A stretch of DNA of 64,000 nucleotides from Fervidobacterium nodosum Rt17-B1 (GCF_000017545.1 NC_009718.1:1178001-1242000); one strand, 5' to 3'. Positions 16,964 to 26,276 are shown, counted from the first letter of the stretch. The notes: generated by a model from the sequence alone, not told the origin. Made by a program: numbers and translations.

Positions 16964-18759
16964 AATACCTTCATATCTTAGAATCGAAACTTGGCAGAAA
17001 AGCAACACGTGCTGAGATAGAAGCGTTCACAGTGATGTGGAGTGAACACTGTGGGTACTCTCACACAAAAGGATACATAAGACAACTTCCAAAGGTTGGT
17101 GTTGGTGGTAACGCAGGTATTGTACCACTCGATGATTACCATTTCTTAGCATTTAAAGTCGAAAGTCACAACCATCCGAGTGCAATTGAGCCATTCAACG
17201 GTGCTGCTACAGGTGTTGGAGGTATCATCAGAGACGTTCTTGCGATGGGAGCACGTCCTACTGCAATCCTTGATTCACTTCATATGGATAGAATTATCGA
17301 AGGCATAGTTGAAGGTATAGCCGATTATGGTAATTCCATAGGCGTTCCAACCGTTGGTGGAGAATTGAGAATATCTAATTACTATAAGCACAACCCACTT
17401 GTGAATGTAATGGCGGTTGGTGTTGGCAAAAATGAACATTTAATCCCATCGAAAGCATCTCATCCCGGACAAGTTATCGTAATATTCGGTGGTGCAACGG
17501 GACGTGATGGCATACACGGTGCATCGTTTGCATCGGAAGATTTAACTGGCGAGAAGGCAACGAAACTCTCTATACAAGTTGGTGATCCATTCGCTGAAAA
17601 GAATTTAATAGAAGCTTTCCTTGAAATGGTTGAAAAAGGTTTAGTCGAGGGCGCACAAGACCTCGGTGCTGGTGGCGTGTTATCAGCAACGAGTGAACTT
17701 GTCGCGCGTGGTGGACTTGGTGCTATTGTACATCTTGATAGGGTACCACTCAGAGAACCAGATATGCATCCGGTTGAGATACTGATAAGCGAAAGTCAAG
17801 AGAGAATGGCGGTTGTAACATCTCCCGAAAAGGCTCAAGAAATATTGAAAATTGTTAAAAAGCATCTGTTGTATGGAAACATCGTTGCCGAGGTTACAGA
17901 CAGCGGAAGGTACGTTGCTGTTTATGGTGATGAAGTTGTGCTTGATGTCCCGGCAAGATTTCTTGAAGAATCACCAGAAGAAGCGATATACGAATACACA
18001 CCAACGGAAATGCCAAAATTCAAGTGGATAAAATTCAGCGATGTCGATGCGAGCCAAGTTTTTGAAAGATACGATTACATGGTAGGTACAGATACTATCT
18101 TACCACCCGGTTTTGGACCAGCCGTTATGAGAGTCAAAAACTCAGTTGGTTACTCTTTATCCATCCACAGCCGAGCTGACATCGGTTTACAAAGTCCGTA
18201 TTGGGGTGCTTATTTGACAGTGCTTGAAAGTGTTAGAAAAACTCTAAGTGTTGGTGCAAAACCGATCGCCATAACAGACGGTATAAATTATGCTGATCCA
18301 GACGTGGAACCAATGGGACTTGCCGCGCAGATGAGAGGGCTAAAAGATGCTTGTGAATTTTCAAATATCCCAGTTGCTTCTGGAAATGCATCACTCTACA
18401 ACACATACAAAGGTAAAGGAATTCCACCAACACTTGTCATAGGAATGGTGGGAAAAACTGACAGTCATCTTGTGAATAGACCGAAAAAGGGACCTGTATA
18501 CGCAGTTGGATTTAAGGACTTCAAACTTGAAAGAGAAAAGAAATTATGGAGTGAGATAGAGAAAATAGTCAATCAAAAATGTTTCGTTGTCAGTATGCAC
18601 GATTACTCCAGAAGGTCAACCTTGGAAAATGCACTGAAAAACATCGGATACAATCCGAAATTAAACAGTCTAAGACATGAACCGGTTCACCAGTTGATCC
18701 TTGTCTTTGGAGAGCCAAAAACGGATTTACCGAAGGAAAGAACTGGATTCATATATTGA
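16960..18759 (+). CDS. purL: FGAM synthase subunit PurL
   Basis: ATP-dependent catalytic subunit that makes formylglycinamidine ribonucleotide. It has 599 residues, the small PurL type that needs PurS and PurQ. Motifs include SEHCGYSHT near residue 28, ESHNHPSAIEPFNGAATGVGG near 67, GGATGRDGIHGASFAS near 177 and GAQDLGAGG near 232, plus the second AIRS-like half. It is the last purine gene of this block and is followed by a strong terminator. purF, purM, purD and purN are not in the window. Confidence 0.95.
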   Translation: MKYLHILESKLGRKATRAEIEAFTVMWSEHCGYSHTKGYIRQLPKVGVGGNAGIVPLDDYHFLAFKVESHNHPSAIEPFNGAATGVGGIIRDVLAMGARPTAILDSLHMDRIIEGIVEGIADYGNSIGVPTVGGELRISNYYKHNPLVNVMAVGVGKNEHLIPSKASHPGQVIVIFGGATGRDGIHGASFASEDLTGEKATKLSIQVGDPFAEKNLIEAFLEMVEKGLVEGAQDLGAGGVLSATSELVARGGLGAIVHLDRVPLREPDMHPVEILISESQERMAVVTSPEKAQEILKIVKKHLLYGNIVAEVTDSGRYVAVYGDEVVLDVPARFLEESPEEAIYEYTPTEMPKFKWIKFSDVDASQVFERYDYMVGTDTILPPGFGPAVMRVKNSVGYSLSIHSRADIGLQSPYWGAYLTVLESVRKTLSVGAKPIAITDGINYADPDVEPMGLAAQMRGLKDACEFSNIPVASGNASLYNTYKGKGIPPTLVIGMVGKTDSHLVNRPKKGPVYAVGFKDFKLEREKKLWSEIEKIVNQKCFVVSMHDYSRRSTLENALKNIGYNPKLNSLRHEPVHQLILVFGEPKTDLPKERTGFIY

Positions 18760-18780
18760 CAATGTAAAGCCAAAAAATAA

Positions 18781-18812
18781 AAAATCCCGACCTAACAGTC
18801 GGGATTTTTTTA
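18781..18812 (+). terminator. Rho-independent terminator after purL
   Basis: AAAATCCCGAC (18781-18791) pairs with GTCGGGATTTT (18798-18808) around a CTAACA loop, and the T-run continues to 18811. It ends the pur transcript 20 bases after the purL stop. Confidence 0.93.
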
Positions 18813-18818
18813 ATATCG

Positions 18819-18849
18819 TTGTAAGTTTTTACATTTTTTGGTGTATAAT
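18819..18849 (+). promoter_or_regulatory. Candidate promoter for the coiled-coil envelope protein
   Basis: A perfect TATAAT at 18844-18849, preceded by TG, lies 54 bases before the start codon at 18903. The best -35 is TTGTAA at 18819-18824 with a long 19-base spacer. The preceding terminator means this gene needs its own promoter. Confidence 0.55.
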
Positions 18850-18902
18850 CAAAATTAGAACTTGTCCCAAAATGTCCACAACCTTGAAAGGGGGAGTAGA
18901 GC

Positions 18903-19886
18903 ATGAAAAGCTTAAAGAAGTTCTTAACGGTATTTTTGATTTTAGTAGGACTTGTGGTAATGTTCGCAGAAGGTGAACATGTGCATGACGAAGAATGTGG
19001 ATGCGAAATTGCAGATGCACGTGACTTAGCTGTTGACACTTCGCTTCAGTTACCTGCTAATCTGTTGGATTCGGAGTTTTACGAGAAACTGATGGAATTA
19101 GAAGAAAACTTAAACCTTCTGTACGAGATAACGGAGGGCAAAGTTACTTACGAGGAATTTGATGAACTTGTTAATACAGTTATGAGTCTTGCCGATCAAA
19201 TACTTTCATTTGAGGAACGAACAAATTCGTACATTGATTTATCAATCGAGGTATTAAGAGAAGAATTTCTAACAAATTTGTCTGATTCATTTGGTGAACT
19301 TATGAAGCTCATAGAGGATCTGAAGATAACTGTGGATATCCACGATGGTGACATATTGAAACTATACGAAACACTTGGATCATTGTCGGAAGAAATTAGT
19401 TTGTTATCCGAAAGAACTGCAGACTATGATGATTTAAAGGCTCAATTGGAAGAACTTTCGTTGAAGTTGGACTTACATGATCAAGACATAGTAAATATAT
19501 ACGACGTACTTGCCTACAAAGCTGATCTTTCACTTGTAGAACAGCTTGAAAATAAATTGAATGAACTTACAATTAGCTTGAAATCTGAAATAAACAATGG
19601 ACTTGATGCAAGGATTGGACTTCTTGAGGAATACACCAACATGATATATGAAGTTGCAAATACGAAAGTTTCTGCTGAAGAGGTTGAGGAAATGATTTCT
19701 CCATTAAAAGATGAGGTCAACGATATTTCGAAAAAACTTACCGAAGTTGTTGAGAAGACTAGGAATCAAGACGTAGATATAATAAAACTTTACGACGCAA
19801 TAGCAAAATTAGCAGAAGAGTTAAGACGCATTGGAGGTAGGCTTTCAACACTTGAAAGCTTGGTTAATGAATTAAGAAACAAATAA
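18903..19886 (+). CDS. Secreted coiled-coil protein, Omp-alpha-like periplasmic spacer
   Basis: A 327-residue protein with a signal peptide (residues 1-22, FLTVFLILVGLVVMFAEG). The mature N-terminus begins with a short His/Cys-rich motif, HVHDEECGCE, that could bind metal. The rest is nearly all heptad coiled coil with three copies of a module like HDxDIxxLYDxLxxLxxE (near 142, 192 and 294). This pattern recalls Thermotoga Omp-alpha, a rod that links cell body and outer toga. No C-terminal membrane anchor is seen, unlike Omp-alpha. The start ATG follows AAGGGGGAG. The function is inferred from this likeness only. Confidence 0.7.
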   Translation: MKSLKKFLTVFLILVGLVVMFAEGEHVHDEECGCEIADARDLAVDTSLQLPANLLDSEFYEKLMELEENLNLLYEITEGKVTYEEFDELVNTVMSLADQILSFEERTNSYIDLSIEVLREEFLTNLSDSFGELMKLIEDLKITVDIHDGDILKLYETLGSLSEEISLLSERTADYDDLKAQLEELSLKLDLHDQDIVNIYDVLAYKADLSLVEQLENKLNELTISLKSEINNGLDARIGLLEEYTNMIYEVANTKVSAEEVEEMISPLKDEVNDISKKLTEVVEKTRNQDVDIIKLYDAIAKLAEELRRIGGRLSTLESLVNELRNK

Positions 19887-19887
19887 C

Positions 19888-21606
19888 TCACGATGCTCTC
19901 ATATTGTAAGTATTTAATTCATCCCACAAGCTTTTAATATATTCACTATTTTCAACAAAAATTCTTAATAGTACGGGGTCGAAATGTTCGGGACGGGTTC
20001 TATCGTCCCCTTTTGTTATTACTTCGAGAGTTTCTTCGTGACTCAACGCCCTCTTGTATGGTCTTTGTGAACGTAACGCATCGTAAACATCCACAAGCGC
20101 AACAATTCGTGCTTCGATAGGGATTTCCTCACCTTTCAAACCAAACGGATAACCAGAACCATCGTATTTCTCATGATGATACAAAGCTATCTTCCTTGCC
20201 ACATCGAAATAATCTTTATCACCGAGTATCTTCGCACCGTAAAGTGTATGATTTTTCATCAGCGCAAATTCCTCATCGGAAAGTCTTGCAGGTTTATTTA
20301 ACAATTCCTTCGGTACGAGTATCTTCCCTATATCGTGCAAGGGTGCGAAGGTTTTTATTTTATAAACTAATTCAGTTGGCAAACCTAATTTTTCTGCAAG
20401 AAAACCAGATAGCTCTCCAACACGTTCTATATGATTACCAGTCTCCTCATCGTAACTTTCAGCTATAACTGCAAGTTGCCGTGCAAAAGAAAGATACGCA
20501 TCCTCAAGCTTTTCGGAAAGTTCCTCAAGAGCTCGGTAAGACTCCTCTAAATCTTCATTCGATGCTCTTAGTTCTTCCATTGTTGCTGATAGTTCATCTC
20601 TTAAGAATTCGTATTCCGATATAAGATTATTTACCTCATCGATTTTCGAATTAGGTAACGTATCTTCAACAAACTCCCTCTTTTCGGAAGATTTCTTCAT
20701 GCTCTCTACAAGAGCGTTAAATGGTTCTGATAATTCATGTGAAAACTTTTTTGAGATAATTGAAACTACAGCAAATATGAGGAGCGTTAGAACAGTCATT
20801 AAAACAAAACCACTAAAAACTGGATAAATAACTTTGCCAAGATTGAACTGAACAAATACCACAGTTGGTGCTATAGCAGTCTTTTCATTTTCAAATAATA
20901 TCAAATCAATATAGTAAACATTCAATCCACTTCGCACAACTTGTGGTTTTTTCTCTTCCGTTGATTTATGTACGAGCTCTCTTAGAACATCTTTATCTAT
21001 TGATGTACCATTGTTTTCAATTAAAGAGAACACTTCGTTCAAATTCATTGTATACAATTTCAAATTGTGAATATCAAGAGTACTGACAAAGCCCTTTATA
21101 TTCTGAAACATCTGAAAGTCATTCGAAATTTGCTCTTTAAAATGAATAGCGTAAAAATCATTTTTTACCTTTATATATATTTCCTGAGCAAAACCACTTT
21201 TTGTTAACCGCTTTTCGATGAAGTAATCAACGTCATCTATCAATTTATCTTTGACCCAGTCTGGAACATCGGCTTTTGTTATACCCTCTAACTCACATTG
21301 ATTTAAACCTTGAATGAAATACTCTTTTCTAAAATCTTCAATTAGACTGCGTGCATTTTTCGTATCGTGAGAAATTCTGTGAACCAAATCGTCCAAAGCT
21401 TTTATTAGGGGCTCGTCTAATTTCAGGATGAATTCTGCTGCTGCATTTCTAATTTCCCTAACGGAATAGTCGAAATTCTTTCTGACCTGATTACTGTAAT
21501 ATTTGAACATATATAAAGAAATAGTTAGATAAACTACGGCTAATGCAATGACCGTTATTAAAACAACAAGTATAAATTTTTCCATGAGAAGCTTTCTTAA
21601 CGTCAT
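19888..21606 (-). CDS. Membrane HD-GYP domain phosphodiesterase with extracytoplasmic sensor
   Basis: Probable cyclic-di-GMP phosphodiesterase, about 572 residues. A membrane span lies near residues 11-35 and another near 255-280, bracketing an extracytoplasmic sensor region of about 220 residues. A HAMP-like and coiled-coil linker follows, then the HD-GYP domain near 390-560 with HDIGK, KNHTLYGAKIL, HHEKYDGSGYP and DVYDALRSQRPYK all intact. ATG 21606 was chosen over TTG 21648 because a purine-rich GAGAGTGAGAG site like that of the neighbouring chemoreceptor precedes it. It lies downstream of the chemoreceptor and may share its promoter. Confidence 0.88.
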   Translation of the reverse strand: MTLRKLLMEKFILVVLITVIALAVVYLTISLYMFKYYSNQVRKNFDYSVREIRNAAAEFILKLDEPLIKALDDLVHRISHDTKNARSLIEDFRKEYFIQGLNQCELEGITKADVPDWVKDKLIDDVDYFIEKRLTKSGFAQEIYIKVKNDFYAIHFKEQISNDFQMFQNIKGFVSTLDIHNLKLYTMNLNEVFSLIENNGTSIDKDVLRELVHKSTEEKKPQVVRSGLNVYYIDLILFENEKTAIAPTVVFVQFNLGKVIYPVFSGFVLMTVLTLLIFAVVSIISKKFSHELSEPFNALVESMKKSSEKREFVEDTLPNSKIDEVNNLISEYEFLRDELSATMEELRASNEDLEESYRALEELSEKLEDAYLSFARQLAVIAESYDEETGNHIERVGELSGFLAEKLGLPTELVYKIKTFAPLHDIGKILVPKELLNKPARLSDEEFALMKNHTLYGAKILGDKDYFDVARKIALYHHEKYDGSGYPFGLKGEEIPIEARIVALVDVYDALRSQRPYKRALSHEETLEVITKGDDRTRPEHFDPVLLRIFVENSEYIKSLWDELNTYNMRAS

Positions 21607-21686
21607 GCTCTCACTCTCTTTCGTGTATATTTCATGTGTCGTTGCCAAATCATTTTTTATTATATCATTAGTTCCTTAGAAGAATC

Positions 21687-23084
21687 TTAAATTTTATACC
21701 TTGCAACTATATCTTTTAGCATCTGAGCGTTTGCGGTTATCGTTTGAACATTTGCAGTAATTTCTTCAACGTTACTTGTGACCTCCTCGATATTCTCATG
21801 AACTATTTTAACATTGTCATTTATTTCCTCAACGTTCTTAGCATTTTCCGCCATCGCCTGCGCTATCTCGTCTGCTGCTGCCGTTTGCTCCTCAACAGCC
21901 GCTGCAATATCTTGCATCATGTGGTTGATTTTTTCGATTGCTCCAATGATTTCGTCTATCATCGTATCAGCCTTATCCACAAGCTTGTTACCTTCCTCAA
22001 CACGGGAGACAATTTCACCAGAAACTTTATTAGCGTTCTCAGCGATTCCTTTAATCTCTTCAACAACCCTTCTTACATTGTCAGACGCTCTTTTACTTTC
22101 TTCCGCCAATTTCCTAATCTCATCGGCAACAACAGCAAAACCTCTTCCAGCTTCTCCAGCTCTTGCTGCTTCGATAGCTGCATTCAAAGCAAGTAAATTG
22201 GTTTGTTCGGCTATGGCATTGATAGTTTCAACAAAACCAGATATTTCTTCTGCACCTCTGTTGAAGCTCTCAACAACATTCTCAACATCTTTGGCTGAGC
22301 TGGAGATACCTTTCGTTGTCAGTATAACTTGTTTTAAAACACTACCAGCATCTTTTGCAAGTTTAACACTATCTTCAGCGAACATAACTGCCTGTTGAGT
22401 ATTGTGAGCTATATTCTTCGTCGCACTACTGATTTCCTCAACTCCGGCTGTCGTTTCTTCAATAGCTGCCGATATACTCTCCACCCTCGAAGTAATTTCG
22501 TTCATCTGATTAACAATATTGATCATGTACTTTGCGATTGAATCATTTTCTAAGCTTAATTCGTTTATATTATCCGCCACACTTATAGCCTCATCACGAA
22601 CTTGTCTCAAATTATCTCTCAAATAATCTATGGAAGCTTTAAATTCATTCAAAAGCGTACCAATCTCATCTTTACTATTCACCTGTTTAATTTCAATTGT
22701 TAAGTTGTTGTTTCTTAAAGATCTGGATGCACCTATAACAGGCTGTAAGTATCTCAATAAATAGTTCACTACAAAAAGTATAGTGGGAAAACTTGCTATT
22801 AAAACGGTGATTGGAACAACATACGCTATGAAGACTATCCTCGATTTAAAGAGTGATAACTTCCCTTCAAAATTTTTCTTCTCAGATTCGAATTTTAGAA
22901 AAGTCTCTTGCGAAACATTCGACGTTTCAGTATTAATATATTTCACAATAGACTCATAGTTATCCAGAATTTGCTTGAAATCGTTCAAAGAAGAATTAAA
23001 CAGAATACCACCATAGATAGCCGCTAAGAACAAAACCACCACAGGCAATATACTTACCAGAAGAAGTTTGACACGCAAGCTCAT
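21687..23084 (-). CDS. Methyl-accepting chemotaxis protein
   Basis: Chemoreceptor of 465 residues. The first membrane span is at 5-27 and the second near 79-109, so the periplasmic loop is only about 50 residues, too small for a standard ligand-binding domain. A HAMP region follows, then the cytoplasmic coiled coil with the signalling hairpin tip near 300-325 ([27 protein letters not shown]). ATG 23084 follows AAGGAGTGAGAG. It may sense an internal state or a partner protein rather than a bound ligand. cheR lies at 26.3 kb, but no cheA or cheY is in the window. Confidence 0.93.
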   Translation of the reverse strand: MSLRVKLLLVSILPVVVLFLAAIYGGILFNSSLNDFKQILDNYESIVKYINTETSNVSQETFLKFESEKKNFEGKLSLFKSRIVFIAYVVPITVLIASFPTILFVVNYLLRYLQPVIGASRSLRNNNLTIEIKQVNSKDEIGTLLNEFKASIDYLRDNLRQVRDEAISVADNINELSLENDSIAKYMINIVNQMNEITSRVESISAAIEETTAGVEEISSATKNIAHNTQQAVMFAEDSVKLAKDAGSVLKQVILTTKGISSSAKDVENVVESFNRGAEEISGFVETINAIAEQTNLLALNAAIEAARAGEAGRGFAVVADEIRKLAEESKRASDNVRRVVEEIKGIAENANKVSGEIVSRVEEGNKLVDKADTMIDEIIGAIEKINHMMQDIAAAVEEQTAAADEIAQAMAENAKNVEEINDNVKIVHENIEEVTSNVEEITANVQTITANAQMLKDIVARYKI

Positions 23085-23124
23085 ACACTCTCACTCCTTC
23101 CGATAAATTTTTACCCCCCTACAT

Positions 23125-23152
23125 ATTATATCTATTATCACTTTTATGTCAA
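23125..23152 (-). promoter_or_regulatory. Strong sigma-A promoter for the chemoreceptor operon
   Basis: On the minus strand TTGACA (23152-23147) and TATAAT (23130-23125) are both perfect, with a 16-base spacer. It lies 40 bases upstream of the chemoreceptor start at 23084 and probably also drives the HD-GYP gene. Confidence 0.85.
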
Positions 23153-23173
23153 GAGCGATAATAAAAGAACGAT

Positions 23174-23196
23174 AAAAAATCGGGGAAAACCCCCGA
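23174..23196 (-). terminator. Terminator after tRNA-Pro
   Basis: On the minus strand TCGGGG pairs with CCCCGA around a short loop and is followed by TTTTTT at 23179-23174. It separates tRNA-Pro from the chemoreceptor promoter. Confidence 0.8.
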
Positions 23197-23211
23197 CTGG
23201 ATATTTTTTAC

Positions 23212-23288
23212 TGGTCTGGGCGGTGGGACTTGAACCCACGACCACCAGATCCCGATTCTGGCGTTCTAGCCAACTGAACTACGCCCAG
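23212..23288 (-). tRNA. tRNA-Pro (anticodon CGG)
   Basis: Cloverleaf of 77 nt including an encoded CCA. The acceptor CTGGGCG pairs with CGCCCAG, and the anticodon stem CCAGA/TCTGG encloses the loop ATCGGGA with anticodon CGG, reading codon CCG. G37 next to the anticodon is usual for tRNA-Pro. The T arm GTGGG-TTCAAGT-CCCAC is present. Confidence 0.95.
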
Positions 23289-23317
23289 AAAAGTGTGATT
23301 TTAAAATTGCATATATT

Positions 23318-23345
23318 ATTTTACCACAATCATTTCACTTTTCAA
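23318..23345 (-). promoter_or_regulatory. Promoter for tRNA-Pro
   Basis: On the minus strand TTGAAA (23345-23340) and TAAAAT (23323-23318) have a 16-base spacer, about 30 bases upstream of the tRNA 5' end. Confidence 0.65.
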
Positions 23346-23382
23346 GTTATACAATTTAAAGCTTAATAAATGTATTTTTTGA

Positions 23383-23388
23383 TATAAT
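23383..23388 (+). promoter_or_regulatory. -10 box candidate for the HD-GYP response regulator
   Basis: A perfect TATAAT, 34 bases before the start codon at 23422. No good -35 box is visible at 16-18 bases upstream, so the promoter may be weak or need an activator. Confidence 0.4.
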
Positions 23389-23421
23389 ATTTTTAGACGA
23401 TTTATTATAGGAGGCGACTAC

Positions 23422-24774
23422 ATGGATAAATTCAAAGTCTTAATAGTAGACGACTCAAAAACAATACACTATGAAATCGAAAATACAATAAAAAATATAA
23501 CTGTTGAAAATATCCCCATTGAAATTTACCATTCTTACAGCTATTCAGATTCCACAAAGATTTACAATCCTGGAAAATACGCACTTGTTCTAACAGATTT
23601 GGTTATGGAAGAAGATAATTCTGGAATAAAAGTGATAAATTATATCCGAAATGAATTATCTGATGAGATAACACGCGTAGCATTGATGACAGCCAACCCT
23701 GAAAAAGTTCCACAAGACATTTTGATAAAAGATTATCAAATAAACGCTTACATTGAGAAAAAAACAATGAACGATTTTAGCTTAAAACTGACCGTTCTTT
23801 CGCTTTTAAGAGCATATAAAGATATGATTGCGTTTGAAAAGGCTATAAAATCAATAGATCACGTTATTCAAAACTCCAATCGAATGGATTTGGAGGAACT
23901 TTTGATAGAAACATTTTTCCAACTCCGCTCGTTTTTGAGTTTGAAAATGCCAAATATCGAAATTCAAGGGAAAATATATGTCGATAAACAACAAATTTTC
24001 CCCCCAAAGTCTGTTAAACATATAAGAACTTCACTTTCCCTAAAATACACCTTCGAGGAAGAAATTTCGGGAAAGAATGTGAAGTTAATTCTTGAGAGTT
24101 CAAAACAGCTTAACGATATAGATAAAGACTACATACGCGCGCTTTTATCTAATTTAAAGCAATCTTACTTTTATTCCACTTTATCAAGTGTTGAAAATGA
24201 ACTTGTTTATAGATTAGCTAATCTAATAGAAACAAGATCTGAGGAAACAGGAAAGCACGTGGAGAGAGTTTCAGAAATATCGTACATTCTTGCATGCGAG
24301 TATGGTTTTGCGGAAAAAGAAGCTCAATTAATTAAGAATGCATCGGGATTGCACGATGTAGGAAAAGTAGGTATACCCGACCATATTTTGAATAAACCAG
24401 CAAAATTAACAGATGAAGAGTTTTCAATAATGAAAGAGCACACGCTTATCGGATTTGAACTATTGAGAAATTCCCATTTAAAAGTCTTTGAGTTAGGTGC
24501 TGTTATTTCTTTACAGCATCACGAACGATGGGACGGAAATGGATATCCTTATGGATTAACAAAAGAAGAAATTACTCCAGAAGCTCGTATAGTCCAAGTT
24601 GCAGATGTCTTTGAGGCACTAACACACGATAGATGTTACCGCCCAGCTTGGCCTGTTGAAAAGGCGATTGAATATATGCGTGATATGAAAGGTAAGCAAT
24701 TTGACCCAAATCTAATAGAAATTTTTGATAGAAAATTACCAGATATCTTAGATTTGTTTGAAACATTAAAATAG
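23422..24774 (+). CDS. Response regulator with HD-GYP output domain
   Basis: A 450-residue RpfG-like regulator. The receiver domain spans 1-125 with Asp10/Asp11, phosphoacceptor Asp59 (VLTDLVM), a Thr/Ala switch near 96 and Lys near 120. A middle region (130-265) of unknown fold follows, then a C-terminal HD-GYP domain with HDVGK, HTLIGFELL, HHERWDGNGYP and DVFEALTHDRCYR. It probably hydrolyses cyclic-di-GMP when phosphorylated. The start ATG follows TAGGAGG. No sensor kinase is adjacent, so the partner is unknown. It is convergent with rluD. Confidence 0.92.
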   Translation: MDKFKVLIVDDSKTIHYEIENTIKNITVENIPIEIYHSYSYSDSTKIYNPGKYALVLTDLVMEEDNSGIKVINYIRNELSDEITRVALMTANPEKVPQDILIKDYQINAYIEKKTMNDFSLKLTVLSLLRAYKDMIAFEKAIKSIDHVIQNSNRMDLEELLIETFFQLRSFLSLKMPNIEIQGKIYVDKQQIFPPKSVKHIRTSLSLKYTFEEEISGKNVKLILESSKQLNDIDKDYIRALLSNLKQSYFYSTLSSVENELVYRLANLIETRSEETGKHVERVSEISYILACEYGFAEKEAQLIKNASGLHDVGKVGIPDHILNKPAKLTDEEFSIMKEHTLIGFELLRNSHLKVFELGAVISLQHHERWDGNGYPYGLTKEEITPEARIVQVADVFEALTHDRCYRPAWPVEKAIEYMRDMKGKQFDPNLIEIFDRKLPDILDLFETLK

Positions 24775-24785
24775 TAAAAGCATTA

Positions 24786-25730
24786 TTAAAGATTTTTATT
24801 TTTTCTAATGAAATCATCGAGCTTTTGTATGGCCTCTTTGAAATCTTGAGGAATTTTAGCTATGAATTTAACTTTTTCGCCTGTTCTCGGATGATAAAAC
24901 GATAAGCTCAGTGCGTGAAGCATCTGTCTTTTGATACCGAATATTTCATCTTCTTTTGCCCTTCCGTAAACTTCATCTCCCATAAGCGGATGACCTATGT
25001 ATTTCATATGGACTCTTATTTGATGAGTCCTACCTGTTTTTGGATATGCAAAGACTAATGCGGCGATATCACCAAATTCTCTTACAACTTTGTAATGAGT
25101 CAATGCGGGTTTGCCGTATTCTGAATTTGTTACTGTCATTTTTACTCTAAGAACAGGATTTCTCGCTATATTTATTTCTATATCGCCTTCTTTTCTCTTT
25201 GGTACACCTTTTACAAGGCAAATGTACAATTTTTCTGTTAACCTATCTTTGAATTGTTTTGTGAGTGACTGATGCGCAAGGTCGTTCTTAGCGATAACCA
25301 TAACACCACTTGTATCTTTATCGAGCCTGTGGACTATCCCTGGTCTTAGAACTCCGCCTATCCCCTGTAAGTCTTTACAGTGGTACAGTACACCATTTAC
25401 AATTGTTCCAGATGTGTGAGATGGAATTGGATGCGTTATTATACCTGGCTGTTTATTTATGACAAGAATATCTCTATCCTCATATATTATATCAAGTGGT
25501 ATATCTTCAGGTAGGATTTCCGGTATCTCGGGGGCCTCTGGAGCATTCAAGGTAATTATATCCCCAGACTTCACCTTGTAACTCGGCTTCTTTGAAGTCC
25601 CATTGACCAATACTTCCCCGTTCTTTATCGCTCTTTGTATGAAGGTCCTCGATATCCATTCTGGTGTTTTCTCCATAACGAATTTGTCCAATCTCCATCC
25701 GTTTTCCCTTGATGTAACTTGTATATCCAC
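24786..25730 (-). CDS. rluD: RluA/RluD-family 23S rRNA pseudouridine synthase
   Basis: Converts uridines of 23S rRNA helix 69 to pseudouridine, judging by the RluD type. It has 314 residues, with an N-terminal S4 RNA-binding domain (residues 10-75) and a catalytic domain with the signature HRLDKDTSGVMV near 136 holding the catalytic Asp. GRTHQIRVH is near 227. It starts with GTG at 25730 after GGAGGG. Its first 224 bases are overlapped in another frame by the lspA gene as sequenced. The choice between RluD and a close paralogue is by family only. Confidence 0.9.
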   Translation of the reverse strand: MDIQVTSRENGWRLDKFVMEKTPEWISRTFIQRAIKNGEVLVNGTSKKPSYKVKSGDIITLNAPEAPEIPEILPEDIPLDIIYEDRDILVINKQPGIITHPIPSHTSGTIVNGVLYHCKDLQGIGGVLRPGIVHRLDKDTSGVMVIAKNDLAHQSLTKQFKDRLTEKLYICLVKGVPKRKEGDIEINIARNPVLRVKMTVTNSEYGKPALTHYKVVREFGDIAALVFAYPKTGRTHQIRVHMKYIGHPLMGDEVYGRAKEDEIFGIKRQMLHALSLSFYHPRTGEKVKFIAKIPQDFKEAIQKLDDFIRKNKNL

Positions 25731-26196
25731 TAAATTTTTCCCTCCTATTATCTGTGGTGTGTTTACTGTTTTTTTCCTTTATTTCTTGCTTTATAAATAT
25801 TAAAATTAGTCCTAAGCTTCCGAAAAAAATAAACATATCTGCAACGTTAAAAACGGTTGGCCAGTATTTCATCGTTAGAAAATCTATCACATAGCCAAAC
25901 CTTATCCTGTCAATCAAATTTCCGAGCGCTCCACCAACGATAAAAGCTAAGTATTTTTCTGTGCTTTGGCTGATTTTTACGTATCTAGGTATTAAAGAAA
26001 TTGCGACGATTATCGCGAGCGATAGATATATTACTATTTCCTTTACACCTGCAAATAGTCCAAATGCAATGCCACGATTTGTCGCAAATGTTAGATAAAA
26101 GAAATTAAATATCGGTATATATTTTACTTGAAGAAATAAACTTGCTAAGTGTTTTGTAATTTGGTCAAGCGTAACAGCAAGGACAACCCAAAACAC
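25507..26196 (-). CDS. lspA: Lipoprotein signal peptidase (apparent C-terminal run-on)
   Basis: Aspartyl membrane protease that cleaves prolipoproteins. Motifs are TNRGIAFG, then GGALGNLIDRI and VFNVADMFIFFG with the two catalytic Asp, and four membrane spans. GTG 26196 was chosen because GAAGGGA lies 8 bases upstream; the longer frame from 26280 would cross a terminator. As written the frame continues to 25507, deep into rluD, giving about 229 residues. The family norm is about 150. Adding one A to the A7 run (plus-strand T7 at 25769-25775) gives a stop at 25763-25765 and a normal 144-residue protein, which is probably the real product. Confidence 0.8.
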   Translation of the reverse strand: MFWVVLAVTLDQITKHLASLFLQVKYIPIFNFFYLTFATNRGIAFGLFAGVKEIVIYLSLAIIVAISLIPRYVKISQSTEKYLAFIVGGALGNLIDRIRFGYVIDFLTMKYWPTVFNVADMFIFFGSLGLILIFIKQEIKEKNSKHTTDNRREKFSGYTSYIKGKRMEIGQIRYGENTRMDIEDLHTKSDKERGSIGQWDFKEAELQGEVWGYNYLECSRGPRDTGNPT

Positions 26197-26241
26197 AAAA
26201 TCAGTCCCTTCACTTATATTAAAAAGATAAGAAGATAATAA

Positions 26242-26266
26242 ATCGGCAGACTCTCTGCCGATTTTA
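26242..26266 (-). terminator. Terminator after cheR
   Basis: AAATCGGCAGA pairs perfectly with TCTGCCGATTT around a 3-base loop, an 11-bp stem. On the minus strand it is followed by ATTATCTTCTTATCTTTTT. It lies 11 bases after the cheR stop. It falls inside the longest possible lspA frame, which argues that lspA starts downstream of it. Confidence 0.8.
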
Positions 26267-26276
26267 AATTGTTTTT

